Source: Pyramidobacter piscolens W5455 (GTDB lineage Bacteria > Synergistota > Synergistia > Synergistales > Dethiosulfovibrionaceae). From it: DNA of 64,000 bases. Position 1 is the first letter of the stretch, and each line of letters begins with the position of its first letter. The position numbers and the translations under genes were made by a program. Below are positions 1 to 8,880 of this stretch, in pieces. Under the pieces are notes generated by a model. That model worked only from the letters and a program-made list of their open reading frames with translations. It did no database searches and was not told the DNA's origin. The stretch is taken from positions 1-64,000 of the forward strand of contig NZ_ADFP01000047.1 in assembly GCF_000177335.1 (NCBI RefSeq), in the 5' to 3' direction.

Positions 1-118
1 GTAGATTATGACAATCGAAGCGTTAACTTCAGGAAAATTCGAAAATAAATCCATGCGATCGCGGCGGAGAGATCCGCAAGTCGAAATTTCCGCCCAGCCA
101 CAGGGGAGCGCAAAATTC

Positions 119-1015
119 ATGAAACAGCTGTTACGATGGTCCGCCGTCCTGCGGCGTCAATTCGGCGAACGCGTCCAGAAAGTTTCTCTGGATATCGGCG
201 CCGGTTGTCCGCACCGCCGGGGACTCCGCGACGGCGGATGCATTTTCTGCGACGAAAGGGGAGGCGGCAGCGGCGCCTTCATTCAGGGCGTGTCGCTGCG
301 GGAACAGGTCAGGAAGGGGATCGCCGGAGCCTGGAAACATTACGGGACTCGTTCCATCATCCTGTACTTTCAGAGCTATTCGGCGACCAATCTGCCGCTG
401 GAACGGTTCGCATCGGCGCTCCAAGAAGCGCGCGACGCCGCGTCCGCCTGGGGAGCGAACGTGCGCGCCATTTCCGTGAGCACGCGCCCCGACCTGCTCC
501 CCGAGCCGGTCCTCAATTATCTGGAGGAGCTGGCGGAGAGATGTCAGATCTGGCTGGAACTCGGCGTGCAGACCACGGACCCGCAGGGATTGCGGTGGCT
601 GCGCCGCGGACATGGACTGGACTCCGTGGAGCAAGCTCTGGCCCGGCTGAGCAAAACGCGCCTGCGCGTCTGCGCGCACCTGATCGCGGGCATCCCCGGG
701 GAACGGGAAGACCAACTGGCGCGCTCGGCTCTGTGGCTTGCGGAAAGGGGAGCGCACGCGCTCAAATTCCATCCGCTGTACGTGCTGCGCGGGACGCCGC
801 TTGAAACGCTGTATGCGGCGGGGCGCTTCGCGCCGTTGAGCCGGGAAAAATACGTCGAGCGTCTCGTCAAAGCCCTTCGGGAATTGCCCGACGGGATCGT
901 CCTGCAAAGGTTGACGGCGGGCGTGAGGCCGGCGCGGCTGGTCGCGCCGAAATGGATTTTGGACAAAGAATCGTTGGAGCGGCAAATCGCCGCGCGTTTC
1001 GCCGCCCGTCTATAA
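119..1015 (+). CDS. TIGR01212/YhcC-family radical SAM protein
   Basis: Predicted 298-aa radical SAM enzyme of the YhcC/TIGR01212 family, whose substrate is not settled. The cluster-binding cysteines are in CPHRRG...GGCIFCDE (a first Cys, a longer spacer, then CxxC), the spacing typical of this family rather than the simple CxxxCxxC. Later motifs include a Sxx-TRPDLL stretch and an LELGVQT segment, both usual here. The ATG at 119 is preferred over an in-frame ATG at 8 because AGGGGAG lies 8-10 nt upstream and family members begin just before the LRR..G motif. It stands alone and converges on the gene to its right. Confidence 0.85.
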   Translation: MKQLLRWSAVLRRQFGERVQKVSLDIGAGCPHRRGLRDGGCIFCDERGGGSGAFIQGVSLREQVRKGIAGAWKHYGTRSIILYFQSYSATNLPLERFASALQEARDAASAWGANVRAISVSTRPDLLPEPVLNYLEELAERCQIWLELGVQTTDPQGLRWLRRGHGLDSVEQALARLSKTRLRVCAHLIAGIPGEREDQLARSALWLAERGAHALKFHPLYVLRGTPLETLYAAGRFAPLSREKYVERLVKALRELPDGIVLQRLTAGVRPARLVAPKWILDKESLERQIAARFAARL

Positions 1016-1030
1016 AATCATTATAGGACA

Positions 1031-1080
1031 ATACAAAAAATCGACGCATCAGACTTCCTGAAAGCCGATGCGTCGATGAG
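1031..1080. terminator. Bidirectional intrinsic terminator
   Basis: Arms CGACGCATC (1042-1050) and GATGCGTCG (1066-1074) form a 9-bp stem. Read on the minus strand it is followed by six T residues, so it should end the hydroxyacid dehydrogenase transcript. On the plus strand it is followed by GAGTTTTT and may also end the radical SAM gene. Confidence 0.75.
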
Positions 1081-1083
1081 TTT

Positions 1084-2067
1084 TTAGCGGAGGTGTCGAA
1101 TATAGTCTTCGTTCAGCAGCCCGGGAATCGTTTTGTCGGCGAAGAACGCCAAGACGGAATCGACGGCCCCGCCGCACTCGCGCCGCAGAGCTTCGACAGT
1201 CCAGCCGGCGGAGTGGGGCGTGAGCAGGGCGCTGCCGCAGCGAAGAAGCGGATTTTGGGACTGCGGCGGTTCGATCTGGAAGACGTCGACGGCCGCCGCG
1301 GACAGAGGGCCGTTTTCGAGCGCCCGCGCAAGCGCCCGTTCGTCGACAAGCGCGCCGCGGGCCGTGTTGACGAAGACGGAACCGGCCTTCATCATTTTGA
1401 AGAGACGCTCGTCGAAAAATCCCCGCGTCGTTTCGTTCACCCGGCAGTGAAGCGTCACGGCGTCGCACTGGGGCAGCATCTCTTCCAAAGTCTCGACGAA
1501 AGAGAACCGGCCGTCGTCCGGGCGGCGGCCCCGGGCATGAGGGGAGTAGACGAGCAGACGGCAGCCGAAGGGGACGAGCCGATCGAGGACTTCACGGCCG
1601 ATGGCTCCCAGTCCGACGATCCCGACCGTCGCATCGCGCAGGTCATGTCCCAGCAGAGAATCGGAACTGCGCCAGCCGCCCCGGCGGACGACCGGCAGCT
1701 GCAAGTCGAAACGCCGCAGCGCGGCGATGATCAGCATGACGGTATATTCGGCGATCGTCGTCGTGTTGGCTCCGGGGACGCATGAGACGGCGACGCCGCA
1801 GCGGGCGGCATACTCGACGTCGATATTGGAAGGCGGCCCGCCGCACTTGGCGATGAGTTTGAGTCCGGTCGCCGCAAGCAGCTGATCGTTGGATACCGCC
1901 GTCGCGGAGGTAATCACGACCGCCGCGGAACCGGCGAGGATACCGTCGATTTCCGCGGCTCGTACGGGGCCGCGGGGGCTGAAAAACTTGACCTCGGCAA
2001 TCTCGTTCAAAGCGGCGAACCATTCTTGCGGTCCTTCCGGTTCGATGACGGTAACAAGCGGCTTCAT
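1084..2067 (-). CDS. D-isomer 2-hydroxyacid dehydrogenase (SerA/hydroxypyruvate reductase-like)
   Basis: A 327-aa NAD(P)-dependent dehydrogenase. The Rossmann motif GIVGLGAIGREV sits mid-protein, and the catalytic trio is visible as Arg in TARGALVDE, Glu in FQIEPP and His in TPHSAGW. There is no C-terminal ACT domain, so it is shorter than classical SerA and could reduce hydroxypyruvate, glyoxylate or another 2-oxoacid rather than oxidise 3-phosphoglycerate. The ATG at 2067 has AAAGGAG upstream; a longer in-frame start at 2151 would run through the preceding gene's terminator hairpin and is rejected. It is probably transcribed alone. Confidence 0.85.
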   Translation of the reverse strand: MKPLVTVIEPEGPQEWFAALNEIAEVKFFSPRGPVRAAEIDGILAGSAAVVITSATAVSNDQLLAATGLKLIAKCGGPPSNIDVEYAARCGVAVSCVPGANTTTIAEYTVMLIIAALRRFDLQLPVVRRGGWRSSDSLLGHDLRDATVGIVGLGAIGREVLDRLVPFGCRLLVYSPHARGRRPDDGRFSFVETLEEMLPQCDAVTLHCRVNETTRGFFDERLFKMMKAGSVFVNTARGALVDERALARALENGPLSAAAVDVFQIEPPQSQNPLLRCGSALLTPHSAGWTVEALRRECGGAVDSVLAFFADKTIPGLLNEDYIRHLR

Positions 2068-2103
2068 TGCCGAAAACTCCTTTCGCTTGCGCAATAAAGT
2101 GAA

Positions 2104-2140
2104 TCCCCAGAAGAGAAACGTCTCTTTTCCGGGGATTCGT
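2104..2140 (-). terminator. Intrinsic terminator
   Basis: Long inverted repeat with outer arms GAATCCCC and GGGGATTC enclosing an AGAAGAGA/TCTCTTTT inner stem. It lies directly after the stop codon of the small membrane protein gene at 2157 on the minus strand. The T-tract after it is weak. Confidence 0.55.
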
Positions 2141-2156
2141 CTTCGAGCCAAATAAC

Positions 2157-2513
2157 TTATTTTTTGCCGATCATTGCGCCCATTTCGTCGAGATGCCTGT
2201 TCATCTGTTCGAGCTGGGCTTTGAAGGCGTCGTATTCGGCGCGGGCGAGATTTTGAGTGAAGGCTTTCAGTTCGTCGACGGATTTCTGCATCGAAGCGAG
2301 GTCTTTTTTGACCTGGGCGATCTCGTCGTTCGGCAGTTGTCCGGCGGCGGAGGTCTTGATCTGATCCAGCTCGGCCTTCAGAGAGTCGAAACGGCTGTTC
2401 GTCACCGTAGCCAAAATATTCAGGACCAAAACGATACCGAGAACGATCAGAACAATCTTCTTTACACCCAAACTTTTGACGTATTCAGCGATCTTCGTTT
2501 TTTCTTGCAACAT
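2157..2513 (-). CDS. Small membrane-anchored coiled-coil protein
   Basis: I do not recognise the family. The 118-aa product has a short basic N-terminus, one transmembrane helix (about residues 17-37, KKIVLIVLGIVLVLNILA) and a C-terminal heptad-rich helix from about residue 40 to the end, so it probably has an inside-membrane-outside topology with a periplasmic coiled coil. The ATG at 2513 has AAGGAGG 8 nt upstream; a start at 2555 would lose this signal. It lies between tpiA and a dehydrogenase, on the same strand as both, and the neighbours do not suggest a role. Confidence 0.7.
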   Translation of the reverse strand: MLQEKTKIAEYVKSLGVKKIVLIVLGIVLVLNILATVTNSRFDSLKAELDQIKTSAAGQLPNDEIAQVKKDLASMQKSVDELKAFTQNLARAEYDAFKAQLEQMNRHLDEMGAMIGKK

Positions 2514-2622
2514 GTTTCTATGCCTCCTTGAGATTTTGTTCCAATCATTTTTCATCGTGTCCTATAATGTATCTTATGTTGCCTAATGAAAATCTTGTGC
2601 CGATTTTCGACTGAAGTACGGC

Positions 2623-3366
2623 CTACCGCTCCGCGGCGCGGAAATTCTTCAGGATCGCGAAAAAATCGCGCGCTTTCAAGGAAGCGCCGCCGATCAGGCC
2701 GCCGTCGATCGACGGCTGGCTGAAGAGTTCCGCCGCGTTCGACGGTTTGACCGAGCCGCCGTACAGAACCGGAACGCGAACTGAATCTTTGATGAGGCGG
2801 CAGACTTTTTCCGCGTCTTCAGCGCCCGCCGCGCGGCCGGCGCCGATGGCCCAGACCGGTTCGTAAGCGACGATATACGCCGCGCCGGCGGGAAAATCTT
2901 TCACGCCTTTTTGAAGCTGATCGGAAATGACGGCGGCCGTTCGCCCGGCGTCGCGCTGTTCGAGCGTTTCGCCGACGCACAGCACCGGGATCAAAGCGGA
3001 CGCCAGGCAATTCAGCGCCTTTTTGTTGACCAGCTCCGAGGACTCGCCGTAGATATGACGGCGTTCGCTGTGCCCGACGAGCACATACCGGCAGCCGGCT
3101 TCTTTCAACATCGAAGGCGCGACCTCGCCGGTGTAAGCGCCTTCGCCGTGGTCGCTGGCGTTTTGCGCGCCCACTTCGACGCCGCAATTCGTGAAATCTT
3201 TCACCGCTTCGGGGATCAGGACAAACGGAGGAAAAATGCAAATCTCCGTTTCGGCTTTCAAGCCCGGCTGTTCCGAAAGAACAGCGGCGCTCTCAGCGGC
3301 GAAATTCTTTGTGGCGTGAAGACTCTGATTCATTTTCCAATTGCCGAACAAGAAAATTTTTTTCAT
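2623..3366 (-). CDS. tpiA: Triosephosphate isomerase
   Basis: Interconverts dihydroxyacetone phosphate and glyceraldehyde 3-phosphate in the cytosol. The 247-aa length is normal for the family. Visible catalytic residues are Asn/Lys in GNWKMN, His in VGHSERR and Glu in the signature AYEPVWAIG; the phosphate loop YGGSVKP and GLIGGASL close the barrel. The ATG at 3366 has GGGAGGTG 7 nt upstream; the longer in-frame start at 3411 adds residues with no homology to the family. It stands apart from other glycolysis genes (pfkA is at 39382). Confidence 0.97.
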   Translation of the reverse strand: MKKIFLFGNWKMNQSLHATKNFAAESAAVLSEQPGLKAETEICIFPPFVLIPEAVKDFTNCGVEVGAQNASDHGEGAYTGEVAPSMLKEAGCRYVLVGHSERRHIYGESSELVNKKALNCLASALIPVLCVGETLEQRDAGRTAAVISDQLQKGVKDFPAGAAYIVAYEPVWAIGAGRAAGAEDAEKVCRLIKDSVRVPVLYGGSVKPSNAAELFSQPSIDGGLIGGASLKARDFFAILKNFRAAER

Positions 3367-3410
3367 GTCTCGTTCACCTCCCCGCCGCGTCCGTCCGACG
3401 ACTTTTTTCA

Positions 3411-3452
3411 AAGCCTGCCTTTCGGGATCGCCGATCTTCGAAAGGCAGGCTC
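3411..3452 (-). terminator. Hairpin after the EF-G gene
   Basis: Arms AGCCTGCCTTTCG and CGAAAGGCAGGCT make a 13-bp stem just downstream of the EF-G stop codon on the minus strand. Only a short T/A mixture follows, so it may be an imperfect intrinsic terminator or an mRNA 3' stabiliser. Confidence 0.55.
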
Positions 3453-3467
3453 ATGTTGAAACAAGAC

Positions 3468-5552
3468 TTATTCTTCTTCCTCGGTCAGCAGTCCCTGGCG
3501 CTCGGAGACGATCTTCTTCGTGATCTCATCGGGAACGGGATCATAGTGCGAAAAGTTCATTTCGTAGGTCCCGCGTCCGGAAGTCATCGAACGCAGATTG
3601 ATGGCGTACTGGAACATCTCCGCCTGAGGCACCTGCGCGTTGACGACCTGAAGGTGCCCCAGCGTGTCGACGCCCATGATGCGACCGCGGCGCGTGTTGA
3701 AATCGCCCATGATCTCGCCGAGATACTGATCGGGGACGATGACTTTCACGTCCATGACCGGCTCGAGCAGGATCGGCGAAGCTTCGGCCATCCCCTTCTT
3801 GAAGGCCAGATGCGCCGCCGTCTTGAAGGCCATTTCCGAAGAATCGACGTCGTGATACGAACCGAAATAAAGCGACGCTTTGAAGTCCACGGTCGGGAAC
3901 GCCGCCAGCACGCCTTTGTTCAGGCACTCGCGCAGGCCCTTCTCGACGGCGGGGATATATTGTCTCGGCACGGTGCCGCCGGTGATCTTGTCTTCGAAGA
4001 CGAAGCCCTCTCCCCGCTCGAGGGGGCTGAACTCGATATAAACGTCGCCGTATTGGCCGTGGCCGCCGGTCTGCTTTTTGTGCTTGCCCTGCGCCTTGGC
4101 CGACTTGCGGATCGTTTCGCGATACGCAACCTGCAGCACGCGGGTCTTCAGATTGACGCCGAATCGGTCTTTCAGTTTGGCGAGAACGATGTCGAGATGA
4201 AGATTGCCCATGCCGGAAAGGATGTTGTCGTTCGTTTCCGCGTTCTTCTCGAAGCTGACCGTGGGATCTTCTTCGGTGATACGGCGGACCGCCGTTCCCA
4301 GCTTGTCCTCGTCGGCCCGGCTCTCGGGATCGACGGCGACCGAATACACCGGGCGCGGGAATTTGATGGCCGGATAGAGCACGGTGCTGCCGGCCTTGCC
4401 CAACGTATCGCCGGCTCTGGTGCTCTGCAGCTTGGGAATGGCGACGATCATGCCGGTCGTGACTTCTTTGACGTCGACGCTGTCCTTGCCCTGCATGATC
4501 TTGAAGGTGCTGACGCGCTCCTCCTGGCCGGTGCTGACGTTGAAGATCGGTTCGTCGGTGGTCAGTTTGCCGGAATTGACGCGGACATAGGAAAGTTTGC
4601 CCACGTAGGGATCGACCAGGACTTTGAAGCACAGACCGCTGAACGTGGCGTTATCGTCCGGTTTGATCGTGATCTCCTTCTCCTCTCCCTTGACCGCCGG
4701 ACGCTCGCGCATTTCGAGAGGGCTGGGAAGATAATCGACGATCAGATCCATGAGCTGGCGGACGCCGATGTTTTTCAGCGCGGAACCGGGCATGACGGGG
4801 AAGATCTTGCACTTGTAAATGCAGCGCTGCAGGACGGGGAGCAGTTCGTCGATGGGGATGTCCTCGCCGTCGAGATAACGCATCATCATCTCTTCGTCTT
4901 CTTCGACAATGGCTTCGACAAGATAGCCGCGGGCGCGGTGCGCGTCGCTGATCATGTCTTCGGGGATCCCCTGCTCCTCGAATTTTCCCGAGTCGTCGCT
5001 GTAAACGTAAGCGATGTCCTTGAGGACGTCGACGACGCCTTTAAAGGAATCTTCGCTGCCGATCGGGAGCATGAAGCGGTAAGCGCCCTTGGTCAGATTG
5101 GCGCGGATCTGTTCATAAACCCCGTTATAGTCGGCGTTTTCGCGATCCATTTTATTGATGAAGAAAATGGTCGACGTTTCGAACTCCTGCGCAAACTCCC
5201 AGGCTTTTTCCGTCTGCACTTCAATACCGTCGACCGCGCTCACGACCATAACGGCGGAACCGGCGACGCGCAGCGAGCTGCGCAGGTCGCCAATGAAGTC
5301 GGCATAGCCGGGAACGTCAAGGACAAAGACTTTTTTGCCCTTGTAGTCGTAATTCAGGAGGGAGGTGCTGATAGAGATCTGGCGTTTTTGTTCTTCGGCA
5401 GTGTAGTCGGAAACGGTGTTCCCGTTTTCCACGCTGCCCCGGCGGGTCGTGACGCCGGCGTCAAAGAGCAACGCTTCCGCAAGCGAAGTTTTGCCTGCGC
5501 TTCCGTGAGCAACAATCGCGATACTTCTGATGTCTTCCGTTTTCATTCCCAT
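3468..5552 (-). CDS. Elongation factor G-like GTPase (EF-G2 type)
   Basis: A 694-aa five-domain translocase-like GTPase. G1 is AHGSAGKTS, G3 DVPGYADF and G4 NKMD; domain IV is recognised by GGHGQYGDV and SYHDVDSS, and domain V by PVMDVKV and NTRRGRI. Canonical EF-G has AHIDAGKTT as G1. The HGSAGKTS form marks the EF-G2/FusA2 paralogue found in several phyla, whose role is thought to be accessory. It is not in a str operon, which also points to a paralogue. The ATG at 5552 is the start nearest to GAGGAGG, though the 12-nt gap is long; an ATG at 5546 is also possible. Confidence 0.88.
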   Translation of the reverse strand: MGMKTEDIRSIAIVAHGSAGKTSLAEALLFDAGVTTRRGSVENGNTVSDYTAEEQKRQISISTSLLNYDYKGKKVFVLDVPGYADFIGDLRSSLRVAGSAVMVVSAVDGIEVQTEKAWEFAQEFETSTIFFINKMDRENADYNGVYEQIRANLTKGAYRFMLPIGSEDSFKGVVDVLKDIAYVYSDDSGKFEEQGIPEDMISDAHRARGYLVEAIVEEDEEMMMRYLDGEDIPIDELLPVLQRCIYKCKIFPVMPGSALKNIGVRQLMDLIVDYLPSPLEMRERPAVKGEEKEITIKPDDNATFSGLCFKVLVDPYVGKLSYVRVNSGKLTTDEPIFNVSTGQEERVSTFKIMQGKDSVDVKEVTTGMIVAIPKLQSTRAGDTLGKAGSTVLYPAIKFPRPVYSVAVDPESRADEDKLGTAVRRITEEDPTVSFEKNAETNDNILSGMGNLHLDIVLAKLKDRFGVNLKTRVLQVAYRETIRKSAKAQGKHKKQTGGHGQYGDVYIEFSPLERGEGFVFEDKITGGTVPRQYIPAVEKGLRECLNKGVLAAFPTVDFKASLYFGSYHDVDSSEMAFKTAAHLAFKKGMAEASPILLEPVMDVKVIVPDQYLGEIMGDFNTRRGRIMGVDTLGHLQVVNAQVPQAEMFQYAINLRSMTSGRGTYEMNFSHYDPVPDEITKKIVSERQGLLTEEEE

Positions 5553-5651
5553 ATCTCTTGCCAACCTCCTCGATGATTTCGGCGATGACACAGTTCCTTG
5601 TTTAAGTTTTTCTATACTCCCGTATTTTAACAGATTTATTCAAACATAACA

Positions 5652-7124
5652 CTACTCCTTCGCAAGAAACTCGTTCAAAGCTTTCAAAACTTCGTCCGGT
5701 TTCGCCTGTCCGCGGCTCTCCTTCATGACCAGCCCCATGAGGAACTTGAGCTTCTTGTCTTTCTTGTCCTGGCCGGAACGGATCACCTCGACGACGTCGG
5801 CGTTGGCGCCGGCGACCGCGGCGACGATTTCCAGCAGCTTATCGCCCGCGACCGCGCCGATCTGGACGCCGCACGCCTGAATGGCCTGTTCGAGCGTCAT
5901 CTCGCTGTCGGCGAGCTTCTCGAAAACGTCTTTCGCGGCCGTCGTGGAGATTTTTTTGCCGTCGACGAGCTCGATCAGCCCGGCCAGGGTTTCGGCGCTC
6001 ACCGGCGCGTCGGCGATCTCCCGGCCGCGCTCTTTCAGTACTCTCATCAGATCCGTCCGCACCCAGTTCGAAGATCTGACCGGTTCGCCGCCGGCCTTCA
6101 CGACGTCCTCGTAATACGCGGCGACTTCGGGCGTCTCCGTCAGCACCAGCACGTCTTCCACAGGAAGCTTGTACTGCGCGAGGAAACGTTCGCGCTTCGC
6201 GTCGGGAAGCTCCGGCATGGCGGCTTTGATGCCTTCGATGTACTCGTCGTCGAGCAGCAGCGGCGGCAGATCGGGCTCGGGGAAATAACGATAATCGTTG
6301 GACTCTTCCTTGCTGCGCGACGGCGTCGTGATGCCGTCGGCGTCGTCCCAGTTACGGGTCTCCTGAGCGATCCGTTCGCCACGGGCGAGCAGGTCGCGCT
6401 GACGCAGCGTCTCATACTCGAGCGCGCGTTCCAGCGCCTTGAGGGAGTTCATGTTTTTGACTTCGACGCGGTTGCCCCAGCGCCCGTCGGAAACTTTCTG
6501 CGAGATGTTCGCGTCGACGCGCATGGATCCTTTTTCCATGTCGCCGTCGGAAATGCCCAGATAGCGCACCAGCTGGCGCATGGCCGACACGTACTCGCGG
6601 GCTTCGCGCGGCGAAGCGATGTCGGGTTCGGACACCACTTCGGCGAGCGGCACGCCGCCGCGGTTGTAATCGACGAAAGACTGACTGGAGCCGACGATCC
6701 GTCCGTCGGCGGCGACGTGAACGAGTTTGCCGGCGTCTTCTTCGAGATGAAGCCGCGTGATGCCGATGCGGCGGGGCCGGCCGTCGTCGCCGGCGATGGT
6801 CAGGTAGCCGTTTTCGGCGAGCGGCACGTAGTATTCGGTGATCTGATACGCCTTGGGAAGGTCGGCGTAAAAATAGTTTTTGCGGTCGAAGCGCGTCGAT
6901 TTGTTGATCTTGCAGTGCAGGGCCAAGCCGCCGCGCACGCCGAATTCGACGACTTTCCCGTTCAGGACCGGCAGGGCGCCCGGCTGTCCGGTGCAGACCG
7001 GGCAGATGTGGGAGTTCGGCGTCGCGCCGATGTAATCGGTCGAGCAATTGCAGAAGATCTTCGTTTTTGTGTTGAGCTGGATATGGATTTCCAGCCCGAT
7101 GACAGTCGTGAATTCAAGAGCCAT
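5652..7124 (-). CDS. gatB: Asp-tRNA(Asn)/Glu-tRNA(Gln) amidotransferase subunit B
   Basis: The tRNA-binding and kinase subunit of GatCAB, which amidates misacylated Glu-tRNA(Gln) and/or Asp-tRNA(Asn). The 490-aa length is standard. It starts with TVIGLEIHIQL and has the zinc-site cysteines in FCNCS and CPVCTG, the VDYNRGGVPL motif, and a C-terminal YqeY/tail domain (from about residue 330). It is the last gene of ligA-gatC-gatA-gatB, and its ATG overlaps the gatA stop by one base (TAATG), implying translational coupling. Confidence 0.97.
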   Translation of the reverse strand: MALEFTTVIGLEIHIQLNTKTKIFCNCSTDYIGATPNSHICPVCTGQPGALPVLNGKVVEFGVRGGLALHCKINKSTRFDRKNYFYADLPKAYQITEYYVPLAENGYLTIAGDDGRPRRIGITRLHLEEDAGKLVHVAADGRIVGSSQSFVDYNRGGVPLAEVVSEPDIASPREAREYVSAMRQLVRYLGISDGDMEKGSMRVDANISQKVSDGRWGNRVEVKNMNSLKALERALEYETLRQRDLLARGERIAQETRNWDDADGITTPSRSKEESNDYRYFPEPDLPPLLLDDEYIEGIKAAMPELPDAKRERFLAQYKLPVEDVLVLTETPEVAAYYEDVVKAGGEPVRSSNWVRTDLMRVLKERGREIADAPVSAETLAGLIELVDGKKISTTAAKDVFEKLADSEMTLEQAIQACGVQIGAVAGDKLLEIVAAVAGANADVVEVIRSGQDKKDKKLKFLMGLVMKESRGQAKPDEVLKALNEFLAKE

Positions 7125-8584
7125 TAACGGACACCTCCTTCGGCGATGCGGCCTTCCGTTTTTTTGCCAAGAGCGGCGGCCATGTCGAGAATCATCGCGT
7201 CGGACCAGCGCGGGCCGATCAGCTGCATCCCCAGCGGCAGGCCTGTGGACGAAAAGCCGGCGTTGAGAGAAATGCCGGGGAGACCGGCCAGATTGACGGG
7301 GATCGTAAAAATATCCGCCATGTACATTGACAGCGGCGTGCTCATCTCGCCCAGCTTAAAGGCGGGCGTCGGCGAAGTCGGCAGCAGGATGGCGTCCACT
7401 TGTTCGAAAGCTGCGGCGAATTCCTGCTTGATAACTTTGCGGACCTTTTGCGCCGTCAGATAATAGGCGTCGTAAAATCCCGAGCTGAGCACGTAGGTGC
7501 CGGTCAGGATGCGGCGTTTCACTTCCGGGCCGAAACCTTCGCCGCGCGTTTTGACGTAAAGTTCGAGCAGCGACTTGGCCTCTTTGTGAGCGGCGCCGTA
7601 GCGCACGCCGTCGTAACGGGCGAGATTGGAGCTCGCCTCCGCGGGCGCAAGGATATAATAGCAGGCCAGTCCGTACTCGAGCGCTTTCGGCAAAGCGACT
7701 TCGACGATTTCCGCCCCCAGGCGGCGGCATTCTTCGATTTGTCCGTCCAACGCCGCCTGCAGGTCGGCCGTCAGCGTGCCGTCGACAAGCTTCGTCAGCA
7801 CGCCGATCTTCCTGCCGCTCAACGGCGCGTCGCTGAGATCGAAACAGGGCGCGGGACGGTCTTCGCTGGTCGAGTCGCGGGAATCGAACGCGCAGATCGC
7901 CGAGAGGATCAGCTTGAGGTCTTCGGCAGTCCGCGCAAAGGGGCCGATCTGGTCGAGCGATGAGGCGAAGGCGACCAGCCCGTAACGGCTCACCTGTCCG
8001 TAGGTCGGTTTCATGCCGTAGAGCCCGCAGAACGAAGCGGGCTGACGGATCGAACCGCCCGTGTCGCTGCCGAGGGAAAGCGGCGCATAACCGGCGGCGA
8101 CGGCGGCGGCGCTGCCGCCGGAACTGCCGCCCGGCACGCGGCCGACGTCCCATGGGTTCAGCGTCGGGCCGAAGGCGGAGTTCTCCGTGGAGCCGCCCAT
8201 GGCGAACTCGTCGCAGTTGGCTTTGCCGAGGATGATCGCGCCTTCGGCCTTGAGCATCTCCACGACGGCGGCGTCGTAAGGGGGCGTCCAGCCGGCGAGG
8301 ATTTTGCTGGCGCAGGTGGTCGGCATGTCGCTGGTGCAGATGTTGTCTTTGAGAACGACGGGCACGCCCATCAGACGCCCCCCGGCGCGCCCTTCCTCGA
8401 TGGCGGCATCGACGGCGGCGGCGGTTTTACGCGCGGAATCCGCCGCGATATGAAGCATGGCGTGAAGGTGGGGTTCCATTTCCCGCATGCGCCCAAGGCA
8501 CGACCGCACGACGTCGGCGCACTTGAAACGGCGCGCTTTCAGTCCCGCGACGATTTCCGCGGCGCTCAGTCTGTACAGTTCCAT
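7124..8584 (-). CDS. gatA: Asp-tRNA(Asn)/Glu-tRNA(Gln) amidotransferase subunit A
   Basis: The amidase subunit that releases ammonia from glutamine or asparagine. The amidase-signature Ser-cisSer-Lys triad is visible: Lys in VVLKDNI and the serines in GGSSGGSAAA and GSDTGGSIR. With the ATG at 8584 the product is 486 aa. A GTG one codon upstream (8587) would give a GTGA overlap with the gatC stop; GGAGG fits either start, so the choice is uncertain by one codon. It lies between gatC and gatB in one operon. Confidence 0.96.
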   Translation of the reverse strand: MELYRLSAAEIVAGLKARRFKCADVVRSCLGRMREMEPHLHAMLHIAADSARKTAAAVDAAIEEGRAGGRLMGVPVVLKDNICTSDMPTTCASKILAGWTPPYDAAVVEMLKAEGAIILGKANCDEFAMGGSTENSAFGPTLNPWDVGRVPGGSSGGSAAAVAAGYAPLSLGSDTGGSIRQPASFCGLYGMKPTYGQVSRYGLVAFASSLDQIGPFARTAEDLKLILSAICAFDSRDSTSEDRPAPCFDLSDAPLSGRKIGVLTKLVDGTLTADLQAALDGQIEECRRLGAEIVEVALPKALEYGLACYYILAPAEASSNLARYDGVRYGAAHKEAKSLLELYVKTRGEGFGPEVKRRILTGTYVLSSGFYDAYYLTAQKVRKVIKQEFAAAFEQVDAILLPTSPTPAFKLGEMSTPLSMYMADIFTIPVNLAGLPGISLNAGFSSTGLPLGMQLIGPRWSDAMILDMAAALGKKTEGRIAEGGVR

Positions 8585-8880
8585 CACTTGTCGCCTCCGA
8601 TGCGGGGAACTCTGATGAAATCGCCTTCGCGTGAAGGCGACTGGTTCAGGATCGCCTCTCTCCGGTCGTTCTCTTCCACTTCGTCGTCGCGAAGGCGGAC
8701 CGGCCGGGCATCCTCCATTGTAAACGGATCGACGGCGCTGAGATCGAGTTCCCCGAGTTTGGAAAAGTAATCGAGAATGCCGTTGAAGTGCTCCGATAAA
8801 GAATCGAGTTCTTCCGGGGCGATCTCCAGACGGGCAAGTTTGCCGATCTTCAAAACTTCTTCCTTGGACAATCTAGGCAT
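8584..8880 (-). CDS. gatC: Asp-tRNA(Asn)/Glu-tRNA(Gln) amidotransferase subunit C
   Basis: The small 98-aa scaffold subunit that wraps around GatA and bridges it to GatB. It has the expected features: an N-terminal KIGKLARLEI helix, a central NGILDYFSKLGELD segment and a proline/Arg-rich C-terminal arm containing VRLRDDEV. Its 5' end overlaps the 3' end of ligA by 8 nt and its stop overlaps the gatA start, so translation of the run is probably coupled. Confidence 0.93.
   Translation of the reverse strand: MPRLSKEEVLKIGKLARLEIAPEELDSLSEHFNGILDYFSKLGELDLSAVDPFTMEDARPVRLRDDEVEENDRREAILNQSPSREGDFIRVPRIGGDK

Noticed and set aside
3309-5576. 755-aa open frame on the plus strand opposite the EF-G gene
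   Set aside because: It is antisense to a clear EF-G gene, has no ribosome site or family motif, and arises from G+C-rich codon use.
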